Notes under the pieces: model-generated
Databases searched by the model: none
What the model was told of the DNA's origin: nothing
The model's input: the letters and a program-made list of their open reading frames with translations, nothing else
Part shown: positions 46,660 to 56,772 of the stretch, in pieces
Layout: each line of letters opens with the position of its first letter
How positions within the stretch are numbered: position 1 is the first letter of the stretch
Program-made: the position numbers and the translations under genes
Source of the DNA: Pontimonas salivibrio
GTDB taxonomy: Bacteria > Actinomycetota > Actinomycetes > Actinomycetales > Microbacteriaceae
Length of the DNA: 64,000 nt
NCBI RefSeq assembly: GCF_002950575.1
Contig: NZ_CP026923.1
Coordinates: forward strand, 868,001 to 932,000
Reading direction: 5' to 3'

Positions 46660-47777
46660 GCAGGGTCGTCACCAGGTTTGGTGCCAAAGACGATGTCATC
46701 CCAGCTGGGCATGTTGGGTCGTCCGCGTTTAGGCCTTGGTTTTTGTGGTGCCTCTGCGTCCGGGCCTTCTTCGGAGCCTTCAGGGGAAGCCGAAACGTTG
46801 TGTGCTGGCTCTTCTCGGGGCACTTCACCGGTCCCGGGGAAGAAATGGATCGAGGCCGTTTTTTCACTGGCGTGTACCTCTGGTTCGGCGTCCTCGTCAG
46901 GAACGAGCCGAATGCTTCCGGTCGACGGGTGGTTACTGCGAGAAAGGTCTTCACCCTCAGGCGCCGGTTCCCGCTCTCCTCGTCGACGCCGAAGTGCTTC
47001 CAGAAGGTCTGCTGTTTCATTACTCGCGGGGGAATCAGCGTCGTCGGAGTCGTGTGGTGTCGGCTGGCCTGACAGTGCCGAGGTTTTTCCGTATGCCACG
47101 GGCTCCAACAGGGGCCCAGTGTCCGATAGTGGCATGTTGTCAAAAATTTCGGAATCGAAGCGTTCTCCGGCGGGGCTATCGTCGGTGGCGACGACCGGCC
47201 GAAGTCTTGGAATCAATGGTCCCTGAATGGGTTCGGGTTGAGACAGCGTGGTGGCGTCGTCGTTCAGGGGCACAAGCAGTTGTTTGCGCGGTTCAAATGA
47301 CCACATCGCCTGATGCTCGACTGTGTTTTCGGTGAAGCGCACTTCAACTCGCCAACCCGTTTCTTCCTTCCAGGCTGACCATGTGGCGTCGTGTGCGCCC
47401 AAATCTCCGAGTCGTTGCCGGACAGACTCACCAAAACTGACGTGCCTGTCGCGATCACCCAAGGGGTGTTCGATTTGGATGGCCTGAGCTTGCTGGGCAA
47501 TGTACTCGCGCTCAGCGACAACTGGGCCCTCAAATAGGGTCACGTAATCAAGCGTTTCGCCTGTTAAATCGGCGACCTGCTGGGAGCTCAGACCCCTGCG
47601 AATGTGGGCTTGGATTTCCCTGGGAGACACTTTGCTTGCCTGTGCCGGGCGGGACATCGATGGTTTGCGAAGGGCGTTGTGAAGAGCTTCGTCGACGGGA
47701 ATAATGAACCGCTCACCCGAATCGGACACCACGATGAGTCGGTCTTCCTCTACTCCGATGACTTGTAGGGTGCGCAT
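46656..47777 (-). CDS. sepH: Cell division protein SepH (DUF3071)
   Basis: A 373-residue protein. The N-terminal DUF3071 domain runs from MRTLQVIGVEEDRLIVVSDS with a helix-turn-helix-like stretch (SPREIQAHIRRGLSSQQVADL, about residues 55-78). The C-terminus is long, acidic, Ser/Pro-rich and disordered. In Streptomyces SepH binds FtsZ and promotes septation. The ATG at 47777 matches the family start and has GGAGG 4 bases upstream. Confidence 0.9.
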   Translation of the reverse strand: MRTLQVIGVEEDRLIVVSDSGERFIIPVDEALHNALRKPSMSRPAQASKVSPREIQAHIRRGLSSQQVADLTGETLDYVTLFEGPVVAEREYIAQQAQAIQIEHPLGDRDRHVSFGESVRQRLGDLGAHDATWSAWKEETGWRVEVRFTENTVEHQAMWSFEPRKQLLVPLNDDATTLSQPEPIQGPLIPRLRPVVATDDSPAGERFDSEIFDNMPLSDTGPLLEPVAYGKTSALSGQPTPHDSDDADSPASNETADLLEALRRRRGEREPAPEGEDLSRSNHPSTGSIRLVPDEDAEPEVHASEKTASIHFFPGTGEVPREEPAHNVSASPEGSEEGPDAEAPQKPRPKRGRPNMPSWDDIVFGTKPGDDPA

Positions 47778-47983
47778 CCGACCTCCAGGTGGCGTTGTCA
47801 CTAGGATGTCACGGCTGCATGAACCATGGATGATTTTTGTTCAGCGTGGCGAAAACGGGAATAATCCTTCTCGCTTGCGTGTTGCTGAGCGTAATTGTTC
47901 AATATCCAGGGAAACTCTAGGGGTTAGCGAGCACACTGGTGCTTCGTATTGTCTAGACAGGAAAGGTGAGGGAGTCACGCGAG

Positions 47984-48277
47984 ATGGCCACGGACTACGA
48001 CGCACCGCGCAAGGGAGAAGAGGAAACTGAATCTATTCAGGCCCTCCAAGAGCGTGTACCTGATTCGCTAAGCGGTTCGGTTGACGCCGATGATGCTGAT
48101 AACCCGGGCAGTGTGGAACTCGCGGGTCAAGACCTCGCCAACATCGAGCTCGATGTCGTGGTGCTCCCACCCCAAGAAGACGAATTTACGTGCGTCGAAT
48201 GCTTCCTTGTGAAACACCGCTCGCAACGGGACCACGACACCAAACTCGGTCCAGTGTGTCGCGAATGCTCCTCCTAG
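47984..48277 (+). CDS. DUF4193 family protein
   Basis: A 97-residue acidic protein. The C-terminus has the conserved DEFTCVECFLVKHRSQ...CRECSS, a two-CxxC zinc-ribbon-like unit that is intact here. The family is actinobacterial and often lies between sepH and dut, as here; function is unknown. The ATG at 47984 gives the usual MATDYDAPRK start. The 206 bp between sepH and this gene hold only its promoter region. Confidence 0.88.
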   Translation: MATDYDAPRKGEEETESIQALQERVPDSLSGSVDADDADNPGSVELAGQDLANIELDVVVLPPQEDEFTCVECFLVKHRSQRDHDTKLGPVCRECSS

Positions 48278-48420
48278 GTCACATCTGACGATTCAGGGTT
48301 GAACGCCCTCACCTCGAGGTCAGACGCGCAGTGATGGACTCAGCGCGAGGGGTTGTGTCGCTGCGGGTTGCTCTGTGCCCGCGGAGTGCACTGTGCCATG
48401 GCCCCGAGGGTTTTAATGGT

Positions 48421-48437
48421 GGGCTGTGTAGCCCTTT
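48421..48437. terminator. Weak hairpin at the convergent DUF4193/DUF3093 boundary
   Basis: GGGCT-GTGT-AGCCC followed by TTT could stop transcription from DUF4193. The stem is only 5 bp and overlaps the DUF3093 stop. The 158-bp gap otherwise shows no gene. Confidence 0.35.
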
Positions 48438-48873
48438 AGTCGTGGCGGCTTAGGAGGTCGGAGAGTTGTTCCGGGCGTCTTGTGGAAATCAGCCAATACG
48501 GGGTGGGGTCACGGGGGTCGTTTAAGTGAACGCGGACCACCGGAGTGATCCACGGGCGCATCACAAGAAATGCTCTCGCATCTAAGTCGATACCTTTCGC
48601 GGCCCGTGCACCTTGAGCGTCAATGGGTTCGCAGCGGGTAATAAATCGCCGTTCAATATGGGCACGGCCCGCGTAGAGAAAATCTTCGTCGAGACGGACT
48701 GTCGGGGCACCCCACCACAGCAAGCCGACAAGCCCGAACCAGATCGCTACTCCGACGACAAAGCCCAGAGCGAGATTCAACGGCAGGAAGATCAACACGC
48801 TGGTGGGAACGGCAAGAAACAACGCCAGAACGAGCCACCACGCAGGGGTCAACCGTTCATGAAACAGGTGCAC
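48436..48873 (-). CDS. DUF3093 family membrane protein
   Basis: A 145-residue protein. Two N-terminal membrane helices (WWLVLALFLAVPTSVLIFL and ALGFVVGVAIWFGLVGLLWW) are followed by a small soluble domain with FLVMRPWITPVVRVHL and a C-terminal YWLISTRRPEQLSDLL. These match DUF3093, a family usually divergent from dut in actinobacteria, as here. Function is unknown. The start is GTG. Confidence 0.88.
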   Translation of the reverse strand: MHLFHERLTPAWWLVLALFLAVPTSVLIFLPLNLALGFVVGVAIWFGLVGLLWWGAPTVRLDEDFLYAGRAHIERRFITRCEPIDAQGARAAKGIDLDARAFLVMRPWITPVVRVHLNDPRDPTPYWLISTRRPEQLSDLLSRHD

Positions 48874-48890
48874 ACCCTTATTCGACCACG

Positions 48891-48896
48891 TATAAC
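48891..48896 (+). promoter_or_regulatory. Candidate -10 box for leaderless dut transcript
   Basis: TATAAC ends 8 bases before the GTG of dut, consistent with transcription beginning at or next to the start codon. Confidence 0.4.
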
Positions 48897-48904
48897 CTGG
48901 GAAC

Positions 48905-49357
48905 GTGGACCAGAAAAATAGTGTCGAGATTCTCGTCGTGGGGCAGCCACCCCGCTATGCGCATCCCGGTGATGCAGGAATGGACCTTGTTTCCCGTATC
49001 GAGTGTGAACTGCCGCCGCTGGCGAGACAGCTGGTGCCCACCGGCCTGTCGATCGCTCTGCCTGCAGGTTACTTAGGGTGGGTGACGCCGCGCAGTGGGT
49101 TGGCAATTCGCCACGGAATTTCCATGGTCAACGCACCCGGAATTATCGACGCGGGCTTCCGCGGAGAAATCCAGGTCGTGTTGTGGAACACTGATGCCAC
49201 AACCCCGTTTGTGGTTCGCGCCGGTGACCGTATTGCCCAGTTAGTGATTACCCAGCACAGTGTGGCGCGAATGCTAGAGGTCGACTCTCTTCCCGGTTCG
49301 CATCGGGGTGACGGAGGGTTTGGCTCCACTGGCGTTGCGGGCAAGGCAGGAGAGTAA
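48905..49357 (+). CDS. dut: dUTP diphosphatase
   Basis: A 150-residue trimeric dUTPase that hydrolyses dUTP to dUMP. All five motifs are present: AHPGDAGMDL, PRSGLAIRHGI, GIIDAGFRGEI, RAGDRIAQLVI and the C-terminal RGDGGFGSTG arm. It starts with GTG and is followed after 3 bases by the DUF3710 gene, an operon typical of actinobacteria. Confidence 0.95.
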   Translation: MDQKNSVEILVVGQPPRYAHPGDAGMDLVSRIECELPPLARQLVPTGLSIALPAGYLGWVTPRSGLAIRHGISMVNAPGIIDAGFRGEIQVVLWNTDATTPFVVRAGDRIAQLVITQHSVARMLEVDSLPGSHRGDGGFGSTGVAGKAGE

Positions 49358-49360
49358 ACA

Positions 49361-50014
49361 GTGACTGATATTTCCACCACACTCGATAGTGATGACTTTG
49401 ACTACCCGAAGTCGGCCCCGGCGGATCGTTCGGCGCGTGGCCCCTTAGACGACCAAGAGGCCGGCAGCGTAAAGCCCGCCATCGATTTGGGCGCTTTGCG
49501 GGTTGAGCCGCGTCGCGGGTTGCAGATGCGTTTAGAGGTCGAGAAAAACACGAACCGTGTGGTGGCGGTGACCCTGGAATATCAGGGCTCTAGCGTGCAG
49601 GTCCAACCTTTTGCCGCCCCTCGGTCCAGCGGTTTATGGTTGGGGATCCGGGAGCAAATTGCGGGTCAAGTGGCCAAACAGGGCGGCAAGGTGGAGAACA
49701 GGGATGGCCAGTTTGGCCCTGAACTTCTGGCCAATGTGCCTGTCCAGTCGGCCCAGGGATATTCCACACGGACCGTGAGATTTATTGGTGTCGACGGACC
49801 CCGCTGGTTTCTGAGGGGGGTAATCAGTGGTCCGGCCGCATCAGATCCGGTTGCTGCTGAGACGATTCACGAAATTTTTCGGGGAATTGTTGTTGTCCGC
49901 GGAAACACCCCAATGCCCCCCCGAGAATTGTTGGGACTTCGAGCACCAGAATCATCCGCCGGTACTACTGGTGGTGTGCCCCCAGCTGCGCCTGGGGGAG
50001 CACAAGCCTCGTGA
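49361..50014 (+). CDS. DUF3710 family protein
   Basis: A 217-residue soluble protein of an actinobacterial family. Visible conserved blocks are DLGALRVEPRRGLQMRLEVE, VQPFAAPRSSGLW and RFIGVDGPRWFLRGVISG. Function is unknown. It starts with GTG 3 bases after dut and its stop overlaps the next start (GTGA), so dut, DUF3710 and DUF3159 form one transcript. Confidence 0.9.
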   Translation: MTDISTTLDSDDFDYPKSAPADRSARGPLDDQEAGSVKPAIDLGALRVEPRRGLQMRLEVEKNTNRVVAVTLEYQGSSVQVQPFAAPRSSGLWLGIREQIAGQVAKQGGKVENRDGQFGPELLANVPVQSAQGYSTRTVRFIGVDGPRWFLRGVISGPAASDPVAAETIHEIFRGIVVVRGNTPMPPRELLGLRAPESSAGTTGGVPPAAPGGAQAS

Positions 50015-50712
50015 GTAACCCGGAGCCCAGCGGCCTGAGCGATGCCTTTCGCTCCGGTCTGGAGCGCTCACCGTTCGCCTCAATAGAGCCTGGGGCAACA
50101 CCGACGGGGAGAGACGTCTGGGCGGCGTTGGGAGGAAAGCGCGGCGTGATTGAGTCGCTGCTTCCCGGATTGGTCTTCTTAGTGGTCTATACGCTCACTC
50201 AGTCGTTGTGGTGGTCGGTGTTGACTCCTCTCGCGGCTTCTGTGGGTTTCATTCTCGCCAGACTGATCCAGAAAAGCCCCATCCAGCCGGCTTTGATTGG
50301 TCTGGTCGGTGTGGCCCTGTCGGCTTTTGTGGCCATTGTCTCGGGGCGACCAGAGAACAATTTCGTGTTGGGCCTGTGGGTGAACGCTATTTCGCTGGGT
50401 GTGATCCTGGGTTCGTTTCTGTTTAGGCGCCCCATCATCGGGGTCATTGCGGGAATTCTCGTGGGGGACGATCAGTGGCACCAACATCGCGCCCGGTTTG
50501 CGATGGCCTCGGTGGCGACACTGTTGTGGGCGGGAATGTTTGGGCTGCGGTTGCTGGTCCAAGTGCCTCTTTATTGGGCTGGAGAACCCGCTGTTCAAGC
50601 ACTTGCCACAGCGAAACTGGTGATGGGAGTGCCCCTGTACGGGTTGACCTTGTGGTTGACATGGTTGTTGTTGCGCTCGGTGTACCGACCTCAAACGGAC
50701 ACTCCCGAGTGA
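50011..50712 (+). CDS. DUF3159 family membrane protein
   Basis: A 233-residue protein with about six membrane helices. The family block GKRGVIESLLPGLVFLVVYT and the later LGSFLFRRPIIGVIAG are typical of DUF3159. Function is unknown. It overlaps DUF3710 by 4 bases and precedes acnA by 43 bp. Confidence 0.9.
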   Translation: MSNPEPSGLSDAFRSGLERSPFASIEPGATPTGRDVWAALGGKRGVIESLLPGLVFLVVYTLTQSLWWSVLTPLAASVGFILARLIQKSPIQPALIGLVGVALSAFVAIVSGRPENNFVLGLWVNAISLGVILGSFLFRRPIIGVIAGILVGDDQWHQHRARFAMASVATLLWAGMFGLRLLVQVPLYWAGEPAVQALATAKLVMGVPLYGLTLWLTWLLLRSVYRPQTDTPE

Positions 50713-50751
50713 TAGAATTAGCTTCACGTAAAGATAATTAAGTGGGAGGAC
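50713..50751 (+). promoter_or_regulatory. acnA promoter candidates and ribosome site
   Basis: TAGAAT (50713-50718) and GATAAT (50733-50738) both resemble -10 boxes. GTGGGAGGA ends 5 bases before the acnA ATG and is a strong ribosome site. Confidence 0.4.
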
Positions 50752-50755
50752 GACG

Positions 50756-53446
50756 ATGGCGAGCCTGAACAGCTTGGGCGCACGAGACACGCTGACGGTC
50801 GGAGGAGTCGATTACGAGATTTACCGCATCGACGCCGTCGAGGGGGCGGCGAACCTGCCGTTTAGTTTGAAAGTACTCGTTGAAAACCTTCTACGCACCG
50901 AAGACGGCGCCAACATCACCGCCGATCAAATCCGCTCGCTGGGTAGTTGGGATGCGGCAGCCGAGCCGTCAAAAGAAATCCAATACACACCAGCTCGGGT
51001 TGTTCTTCAGGACTTCACCGGTGTGCCCTGCATCGTGGACCTCGCGACCATGCGTGAAGCAATTGTTGACCTGGGTGGCGACCCCAACAAAGTCAACCCC
51101 CTGTCACCGGCTGAGCTGGTCATCGACCACTCCGTCATTGCTGACCTGTTTGGTAGTGAGGATGCCCTAGAGCGAAACGTCGACATCGAATACGAACGAA
51201 ACGCTGAGCGCTACCAGTTCCTACGTTGGGGTCAAACGGCTTTTGAAAACTTCAAAGTGGTGCCTCCGGGTACCGGAATTGTGCACCAGGTCAACATCGA
51301 ACACCTCGCCAAGGTGGTCTATTCGCGTGAGGTAGACGGAACACTCCAAGCCTTCCCAGACACCTGCGTTGGCACCGACTCCCACACCACAATGGTCAAC
51401 GGCCTCGGCGTATTAGGTTGGGGTGTCGGTGGCATCGAAGCGGAGGCGGCCATGCTCGGCCAGCCGGTCTCTATGCTGATTCCGCGGGTAGTGGGTTTCA
51501 AACTCACCGGCTCCATTCCCACTGGAGTGACAGCAACCGATGTGGTCTTGACCATTACTCAGATGCTTCGCCAGCACGGAGTGGTCGGCAAATTTGTGGA
51601 GTTTTACGGTGCCGGTGTCTCCGAAGTTCCCCTCGCGAACCGAGCGACCATCGGGAACATGAGCCCCGAGTTTGGCTCCACAGCCGCAATGTTCCCCGTA
51701 GACCGGGTGACCCTGGACTACCTGGCGCTCACGGGACGAGACTCCGCACAAATCGACCTCGTCGAAGCGTATGCAAAAGCCCAAGGCCTGTGGCACGACG
51801 CTGAGCGCGAACCGGTTTTCAGCGAGTATCTCGAGCTTGACCTTGGAACTGTCGTGCCAAGCATTGCTGGGCCGAGGCGACCTCAAGATCGCATCGAAGT
51901 ATCCCGTGCGAAAGAGCAATTTGCTCACGACCTTCCCGACTACGTGAAGCCGGGACACACTGGCGATCGTGTGCCGGTGAGCGTAAAAGGCGATGCGTTC
52001 GACTTGGAAAATGGTGCCGTCACCATTGCGGCAATCACTTCGTGCACCAACACATCAAACCCCTCGGTGATGCTGGCTGCTGGCCTACTGGCCAGAAATG
52101 CACGCCAAAAGGGTCTCAAATCGAAGCCGTGGGTGAAAACGACCCTCGCACCGGGTTCAAAAGTCGTCACCGACTACTACGAAAAAGCCGGGCTCATGGA
52201 TGATTTGGAAAACCTCGGTTTTTACCTCGTCGGGTACGGTTGCACCACGTGTATCGGAAACTCTGGACCTCTCGATGAGGAAATATCCGAAGCGATCAAC
52301 GACCACGACCTCGCGGTGACAGCGGTGCTCTCGGGTAACCGAAACTTTGAGGGGCGCATCAACCCGGACGTCAAAATGAACTATTTGGCTAGCCCGCCCC
52401 TAGTAATCGCCTACGCACTAGCGGGCACTATGAACTTTGACTTCGACAACGAGCCTTTGGGTACCGACTCGTCGGGGTCGCCCATTTACTTGAAGGACAT
52501 TTGGCCAAGTGCCCAAGAGGTTCAAGAAACCATCGATAGTTCAATCGACACCGGAATGTTTGATAAGGAATATGCTTCCGTGTTCGAAGGCGATGAGCGT
52601 TGGCGTTCGCTGCCGACACCGACCGGTGACACCTTTGACTGGGATGCTGAATCCACTTACGTGAGAAAACCCCCCTACTTCGACGGCATGGAGGCCCAGC
52701 CGAAGGCTGTGACCGACATTGCTGACGCACGGGTGTTGGCTTTGTTGGGTGACTCGGTCACGACCGACCACATTTCGCCTGCCGGTTCGATCCGTGCAGA
52801 CAGTCCTGCAGGCCACTACCTGCAAAGCCACGGCATTGATCGGTTGAACTTCAACTCCTACGGTTCGCGTCGGGGTAACCACGAGGTGATGATTCGAGGG
52901 ACCTTCGCCAACATTCGCCTGAAGAACCTTCTACTCGACGGCGTTGAAGGCGGATACACCAGAGACTTCACCACCGCAGAGGGCGAACAGAGTTTTATCT
53001 TTGACGCGGCCGAGGCCTACCAAAAGGAGAACACTGCACTGGTGGTGTTAGCCGGAAAAGAATACGGTTCCGGCTCCTCACGTGACTGGGCAGCCAAAGG
53101 CACCAGCTTGCTGGGCGTGAAAGCGGTCATTGCGGAGAGTTTTGAGCGCATTCACCGCTCCAACCTCATCGGCATGGGTGTCATTCCTCTGCAGTTCCCG
53201 GCTGGGCAGAACGCGGAATCTTTGGGTCTAGATGGCACCGAAGTGTTCGACATCGTAGGGATTGAGTCACTCAATGAAGGCTCAACACCCGCGACAGTGA
53301 GTGTGACGGCGACCCCCAGTGCGCACTCGGCACCAGGGCGCACACCGGTTCAGTTTGATGCGATTGTCCGCATCGACACCCCTGGCGAGGCGGACTACTA
53401 CCGAAACGGCGGAATTCTTCCCTACGTCCTGCGTCAACTGGTCTAA
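50756..53446 (+). CDS. acnA: Aconitate hydratase
   Basis: An 896-residue AcnA/IRP1-type aconitase that interconverts citrate and isocitrate in the TCA cycle. Iron-sulfur ligands are seen in [11 protein letters not shown] and [30 protein letters not shown] and [16 protein letters not shown] are further hallmarks. Length is normal. It lies upstream of dxs, which begins 52 bases after the acnA stop. Confidence 0.96.
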   Translation: MASLNSLGARDTLTVGGVDYEIYRIDAVEGAANLPFSLKVLVENLLRTEDGANITADQIRSLGSWDAAAEPSKEIQYTPARVVLQDFTGVPCIVDLATMREAIVDLGGDPNKVNPLSPAELVIDHSVIADLFGSEDALERNVDIEYERNAERYQFLRWGQTAFENFKVVPPGTGIVHQVNIEHLAKVVYSREVDGTLQAFPDTCVGTDSHTTMVNGLGVLGWGVGGIEAEAAMLGQPVSMLIPRVVGFKLTGSIPTGVTATDVVLTITQMLRQHGVVGKFVEFYGAGVSEVPLANRATIGNMSPEFGSTAAMFPVDRVTLDYLALTGRDSAQIDLVEAYAKAQGLWHDAEREPVFSEYLELDLGTVVPSIAGPRRPQDRIEVSRAKEQFAHDLPDYVKPGHTGDRVPVSVKGDAFDLENGAVTIAAITSCTNTSNPSVMLAAGLLARNARQKGLKSKPWVKTTLAPGSKVVTDYYEKAGLMDDLENLGFYLVGYGCTTCIGNSGPLDEEISEAINDHDLAVTAVLSGNRNFEGRINPDVKMNYLASPPLVIAYALAGTMNFDFDNEPLGTDSSGSPIYLKDIWPSAQEVQETIDSSIDTGMFDKEYASVFEGDERWRSLPTPTGDTFDWDAESTYVRKPPYFDGMEAQPKAVTDIADARVLALLGDSVTTDHISPAGSIRADSPAGHYLQSHGIDRLNFNSYGSRRGNHEVMIRGTFANIRLKNLLLDGVEGGYTRDFTTAEGEQSFIFDAAEAYQKENTALVVLAGKEYGSGSSRDWAAKGTSLLGVKAVIAESFERIHRSNLIGMGVIPLQFPAGQNAESLGLDGTEVFDIVGIESLNEGSTPATVSVTATPSAHSAPGRTPVQFDAIVRIDTPGEADYYRNGGILPYVLRQLV

Positions 53447-53486
53447 CTCGCGCACGCGGGTCTGGCATTTTTCAAGCTGCGAGGCA

Positions 53487-53492
53487 TACCCT
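53487..53492 (+). promoter_or_regulatory. Candidate -10 box for dxs
   Basis: TACCCT is followed by GGAGAG and the ATG. The same GGAGAG could act as a ribosome site on a longer mRNA. Confidence 0.35.
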
Positions 53493-53498
53493 GGAGAG

Positions 53499-55460
53499 AT
53501 GGCATTGCTCGATTCGATTCATTCCCCGGAGGACCTTCGCGGTCTTGATTCTCGTGAACTGGGCCAGCTCGCAGAAGAAATACGCGAGTTCCTGGTTCGA
53601 GAGGTCGCCCAGTCGGGCGGGCACCTGGGACCCAATTTGGGTGTTGTTGAGCTGACCATTGCGATTCACCGCATGTTCCACTCGCCCAAGGATCCGATTA
53701 TTTGGGACACCGGTCATCAGTCGTATGTCCACAAAATCCTCACCGGTCGGCGCGATTTTTCGAAACTTCGACAACGCGACGGTTTGGCCGGGTATCCCCA
53801 GCGCAGTGAATCCGAGCACGACATCGTGGAAAGCTCCCACGCGTCAAGTTCGCTCAGTTGGGCTGACGGTATTTCGAGAGCCTTCCAGGTACAAGGAGAT
53901 GACGAACGTTTTGTGGTCGCTGTGGTGGGTGATGGAGCCCTCACAGGCGGTATGACGTGGGAAGCGCTGAACAACATTTCCCACGACAATAAAAGAAACC
54001 TTGTCCTAGTGGTCAACGACAACGGGCGGTCTTATGCGCCCACTATCGGTGGAATCGCCAGGTTCCTCGGCGGGATTCGCACCCAAAAGTCTTACCGAAT
54101 TTTCCGCGGCAGCAGTGAAGCGTTCTTCAGCTTCTTCGGCGCCCCCGGGAAAGCGATTTACCGCGGTATCCGCGGAGGCGTGCGCGGGTTTGTGGCGCGT
54201 TTTGCCAACAACGAGGCGCTCTATTCCAACCTAGATATTAAATATGTGGGCCCCATCGATGGCCACAATCTGGCCGACCTGGAAAAAGCTTTCGCTCAGG
54301 CCAAGGCCTACTCGCAACCGGTCATTGTGCACGTGATTACCGAAAAAGGTCGCGGTTTTGCGCCAGCGGTTGCTGACGAAGCCGACCAGTTTCACGCGGT
54401 GGGCCAAATCGACCCCGTGACAGGCCTCTCCACGGGATCGTCGGGTTCGGTGGGCTGGACTCAGGTGTTCTCGGAAGCAATGGTTGAGCAGGCCCAACGA
54501 AATGACAAAGTGGTGGGCATTACCGCGGCGATGCTACGGCCCACGGGTCTCTACGAAATGTCTCAGCGTTTCCCTGGGCGAGTGTTGGATGTCGGTATTG
54601 CGGAGCAGCACGCCGTGACCAGCGCAGCCGGGATGGCTTACGGCGGCCTCCACCCCGTGGTCGCGATCTACGCCACGTTTATCAACCGAGCATTCGATCA
54701 GGTCTTGATGGATGTCGCGCTCCACAAAGCGGGCGTGACTTTCGTCCTTGATCGTGCTGGTGTGACGGGTCCTGACGGAGCCAGCCATCACGGCATGTGG
54801 GACTTGTCCATCCTTCAGGTGGTGCCCGGAATCCGTCTTGCGGCCCCGCGCGACGCCAAGAGGCTGGTGGAAGAACTGGATGAAGCTATTGCGGTGGATG
54901 ATGCCCCGACAGTGGTTCGCTTCCCTCGTGGCCAAGTAGCCAACGAACTGCCCGCGGTCCGTCGAACCGATGACGGTGTTGACGTGCTAGTCGAAGCCGC
55001 GCATAAAGACGTGCTGATTGTGGCGGTCGGCCCAATGGCTCACATGGCGATGGATGTGGCTCACCGTCTCGCCGATCAGGGTATCGGCGCCACGGTTGTT
55101 GATCCTCGGTGGGTTGTTCCCGTCCCTTCCAGCGTGGTCGAAATGGCAAGAGACCACCGCATTGTGGCCAGCATCGAAGACGGCACCCGCGTGGGCGGAA
55201 TCGGAACACGCATCCGCCAAGAACTTCGTCGTGCCGGTGTTGACACAGCGGTCGACGAAATTGGCCTGCCGGATGGTTTCCTCGATCACGCAAGTCGATC
55301 GGAAATCTTGGCCGATGTTGGCCTCACCGCCCAAGAGATTGCGCGAAACCTGGTCGCCCAGGTTCTCGGCACAAAAGTTCCCGTCGCCAGGCCGCTACCT
55401 GATTCCGGTGATGAAGAACTCTCCACCGAACAGCAATCGCTGTCGGAATCGACCGAGTAA
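53499..55460 (+). CDS. dxs: 1-deoxy-D-xylulose-5-phosphate synthase
   Basis: A 653-residue TPP enzyme, first step of the MEP isoprenoid pathway. Seen are SGGHLGPNLGVVELT, WDTGHQSYVHKILTGR, the TPP motif VVGDGALTGGMTWEALNN and the transketolase-like Glu region VGIAEQHAVTSAAG. The ATG at 53499 fits the family N-terminus; the frame extends upstream into acnA but this is not a plausible start. The last 20 residues are an acidic tail. Confidence 0.95.
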   Translation: MALLDSIHSPEDLRGLDSRELGQLAEEIREFLVREVAQSGGHLGPNLGVVELTIAIHRMFHSPKDPIIWDTGHQSYVHKILTGRRDFSKLRQRDGLAGYPQRSESEHDIVESSHASSSLSWADGISRAFQVQGDDERFVVAVVGDGALTGGMTWEALNNISHDNKRNLVLVVNDNGRSYAPTIGGIARFLGGIRTQKSYRIFRGSSEAFFSFFGAPGKAIYRGIRGGVRGFVARFANNEALYSNLDIKYVGPIDGHNLADLEKAFAQAKAYSQPVIVHVITEKGRGFAPAVADEADQFHAVGQIDPVTGLSTGSSGSVGWTQVFSEAMVEQAQRNDKVVGITAAMLRPTGLYEMSQRFPGRVLDVGIAEQHAVTSAAGMAYGGLHPVVAIYATFINRAFDQVLMDVALHKAGVTFVLDRAGVTGPDGASHHGMWDLSILQVVPGIRLAAPRDAKRLVEELDEAIAVDDAPTVVRFPRGQVANELPAVRRTDDGVDVLVEAAHKDVLIVAVGPMAHMAMDVAHRLADQGIGATVVDPRWVVPVPSSVVEMARDHRIVASIEDGTRVGGIGTRIRQELRRAGVDTAVDEIGLPDGFLDHASRSEILADVGLTAQEIARNLVAQVLGTKVPVARPLPDSGDEELSTEQQSLSESTE

Positions 55461-55524
55461 GACCATCAACAGGCAGTAGGGTTTCCCCCCACTCCGCTAC
55501 CGCAGTGCGGGGCAATGCGCATTT

Positions 55525-56772
55525 CTAGTGTGTGGCTGCTACTTCGTCAATAGTGGCAGCTTGGCGAAACGCTTCAACCAGCAGGGGGACAACCAGGTCA
55601 CGCTGCCAACGCCTCGCACCAAGTTGTTCCAGTTGGCCGTCAATAGCGCTCGGGTGCGAAGGGTCGTGCGGTGCGTAACAAATCCGCCGAAGGTATTCCG
55701 GAGTGAGAATGTTCTCCGCGGGGATAGTGATGCGCTCTCCCGCTCGTTGAATGAGGTCCCTCGCCAGCACGTAGCGCCGATGGGCCTCAGGGGCTTTATC
55801 GAGCCATGCCCGTGGGGGTGGAAGGGTGTCCCCAGAGCCACGGAGTGCGGGCAGTTCCTGCGTTGCCATGCCTTCACGTATCGCTGCCCACCACCTCGGG
55901 GCTTCACTTCTGCTGGCACGACCGTGGAAGTTTTTTAACCCAACAAGCTCTGCTTGTGAGCTAGGCCGCTCCATCGCCGCGTGCACAATGGAGCGATCAG
56001 GGAGTAGTCGGCCAGGAGACACATCTTGTGCTTTCGCAAACTCTTCTCGAGCAAGCCAGAGTTCTCTGGCGATGGCGAGCCCGCGTGCCCCTCGAACTTG
56101 GTGCAGGCCAGACAGTCGACGCCAGGGTTCCGCTCTTGCAGCTGCAGGGGGTTCATGGATGATTGCGTTGAATTCCTCGGTCGCAAAATCTATCTTCCCG
56201 GCCTGTTCGAGAGTGCGCCAAATCGCGTCGCGAAGGTCTGGCAGTACTTCAACGTCCAGGGCTGCATAGTTCAACCAACTCTCTGGCAGTGGCCTGGTGG
56301 ACCAATCTGCAGCAGAGTGCTCCTTGGCCAGTTGAACTCCCAAAAGATCCTCAACTGAACCCTGCAATCCCACGCGAGGTAGCCCGGCAAGGCGGGCACC
56401 CAATTCGGTGTCAAACAACCGCGTGGGGGACATACCCACCTCTCGCAGGCTCGCAAGATCTTGGCGAGCAGCGTGGAGAACCCACTCTTGGTCGCCAAAA
56501 CGAGTGGTGAAGCCGCTGAGGTCGGGAAGGTGAAGAGGATCAACGAGAAAGTTTGTGCCACCCCGTCGATAAATTTGCACCAAATAGGCCCTTTGGGAGT
56601 AGCGGAAACCACTGGCCCGTTCCACATCGAGGGCAATCGGTCCTGACCCGGCCTCGATTACATCCAGAACTTTTTTCCACGCATCTTCCGACGTGATGAC
56701 TTTTAAGCCGTGATCCGGCGACGCAAGGCGGCGAAGACTGCTCTCTGGGGGCTCCGGGTGGCTCTCGTTCAT
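55525..56772 (-). CDS. rnd: Ribonuclease D (DEDD exonuclease with HRDC domain)
   Basis: A 415-residue protein. The N-terminal DEDDy exonuclease has Asp-Glu in IALDVERASGFRY, Asp in LHAARQDLASLRE and Tyr-Asp in LNYAALDVEVL. An HRDC domain follows around residues 215-290. It trims stable RNA 3' ends. The ATG at 56772 overlaps the DUF3000 stop by 4 bases, an arrangement known in other actinobacteria. Confidence 0.92.
   Translation of the reverse strand: MNESHPEPPESSLRRLASPDHGLKVITSEDAWKKVLDVIEAGSGPIALDVERASGFRYSQRAYLVQIYRRGGTNFLVDPLHLPDLSGFTTRFGDQEWVLHAARQDLASLREVGMSPTRLFDTELGARLAGLPRVGLQGSVEDLLGVQLAKEHSAADWSTRPLPESWLNYAALDVEVLPDLRDAIWRTLEQAGKIDFATEEFNAIIHEPPAAARAEPWRRLSGLHQVRGARGLAIARELWLAREEFAKAQDVSPGRLLPDRSIVHAAMERPSSQAELVGLKNFHGRASRSEAPRWWAAIREGMATQELPALRGSGDTLPPPRAWLDKAPEAHRRYVLARDLIQRAGERITIPAENILTPEYLRRICYAPHDPSHPSAIDGQLEQLGARRWQRDLVVPLLVEAFRQAATIDEVAATH

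Noticed and set aside
51413-51958. 181-residue minus-strand open frame inside acnA
   Set aside because: It is antisense to conserved aconitase sequence and shows no family motif.
53319-53498. Upstream extension of the dxs reading frame into acnA
   Set aside because: The DXS family begins at MALLDSIHSPEDL; the extension is an out-of-frame reading of the acnA 3' end.
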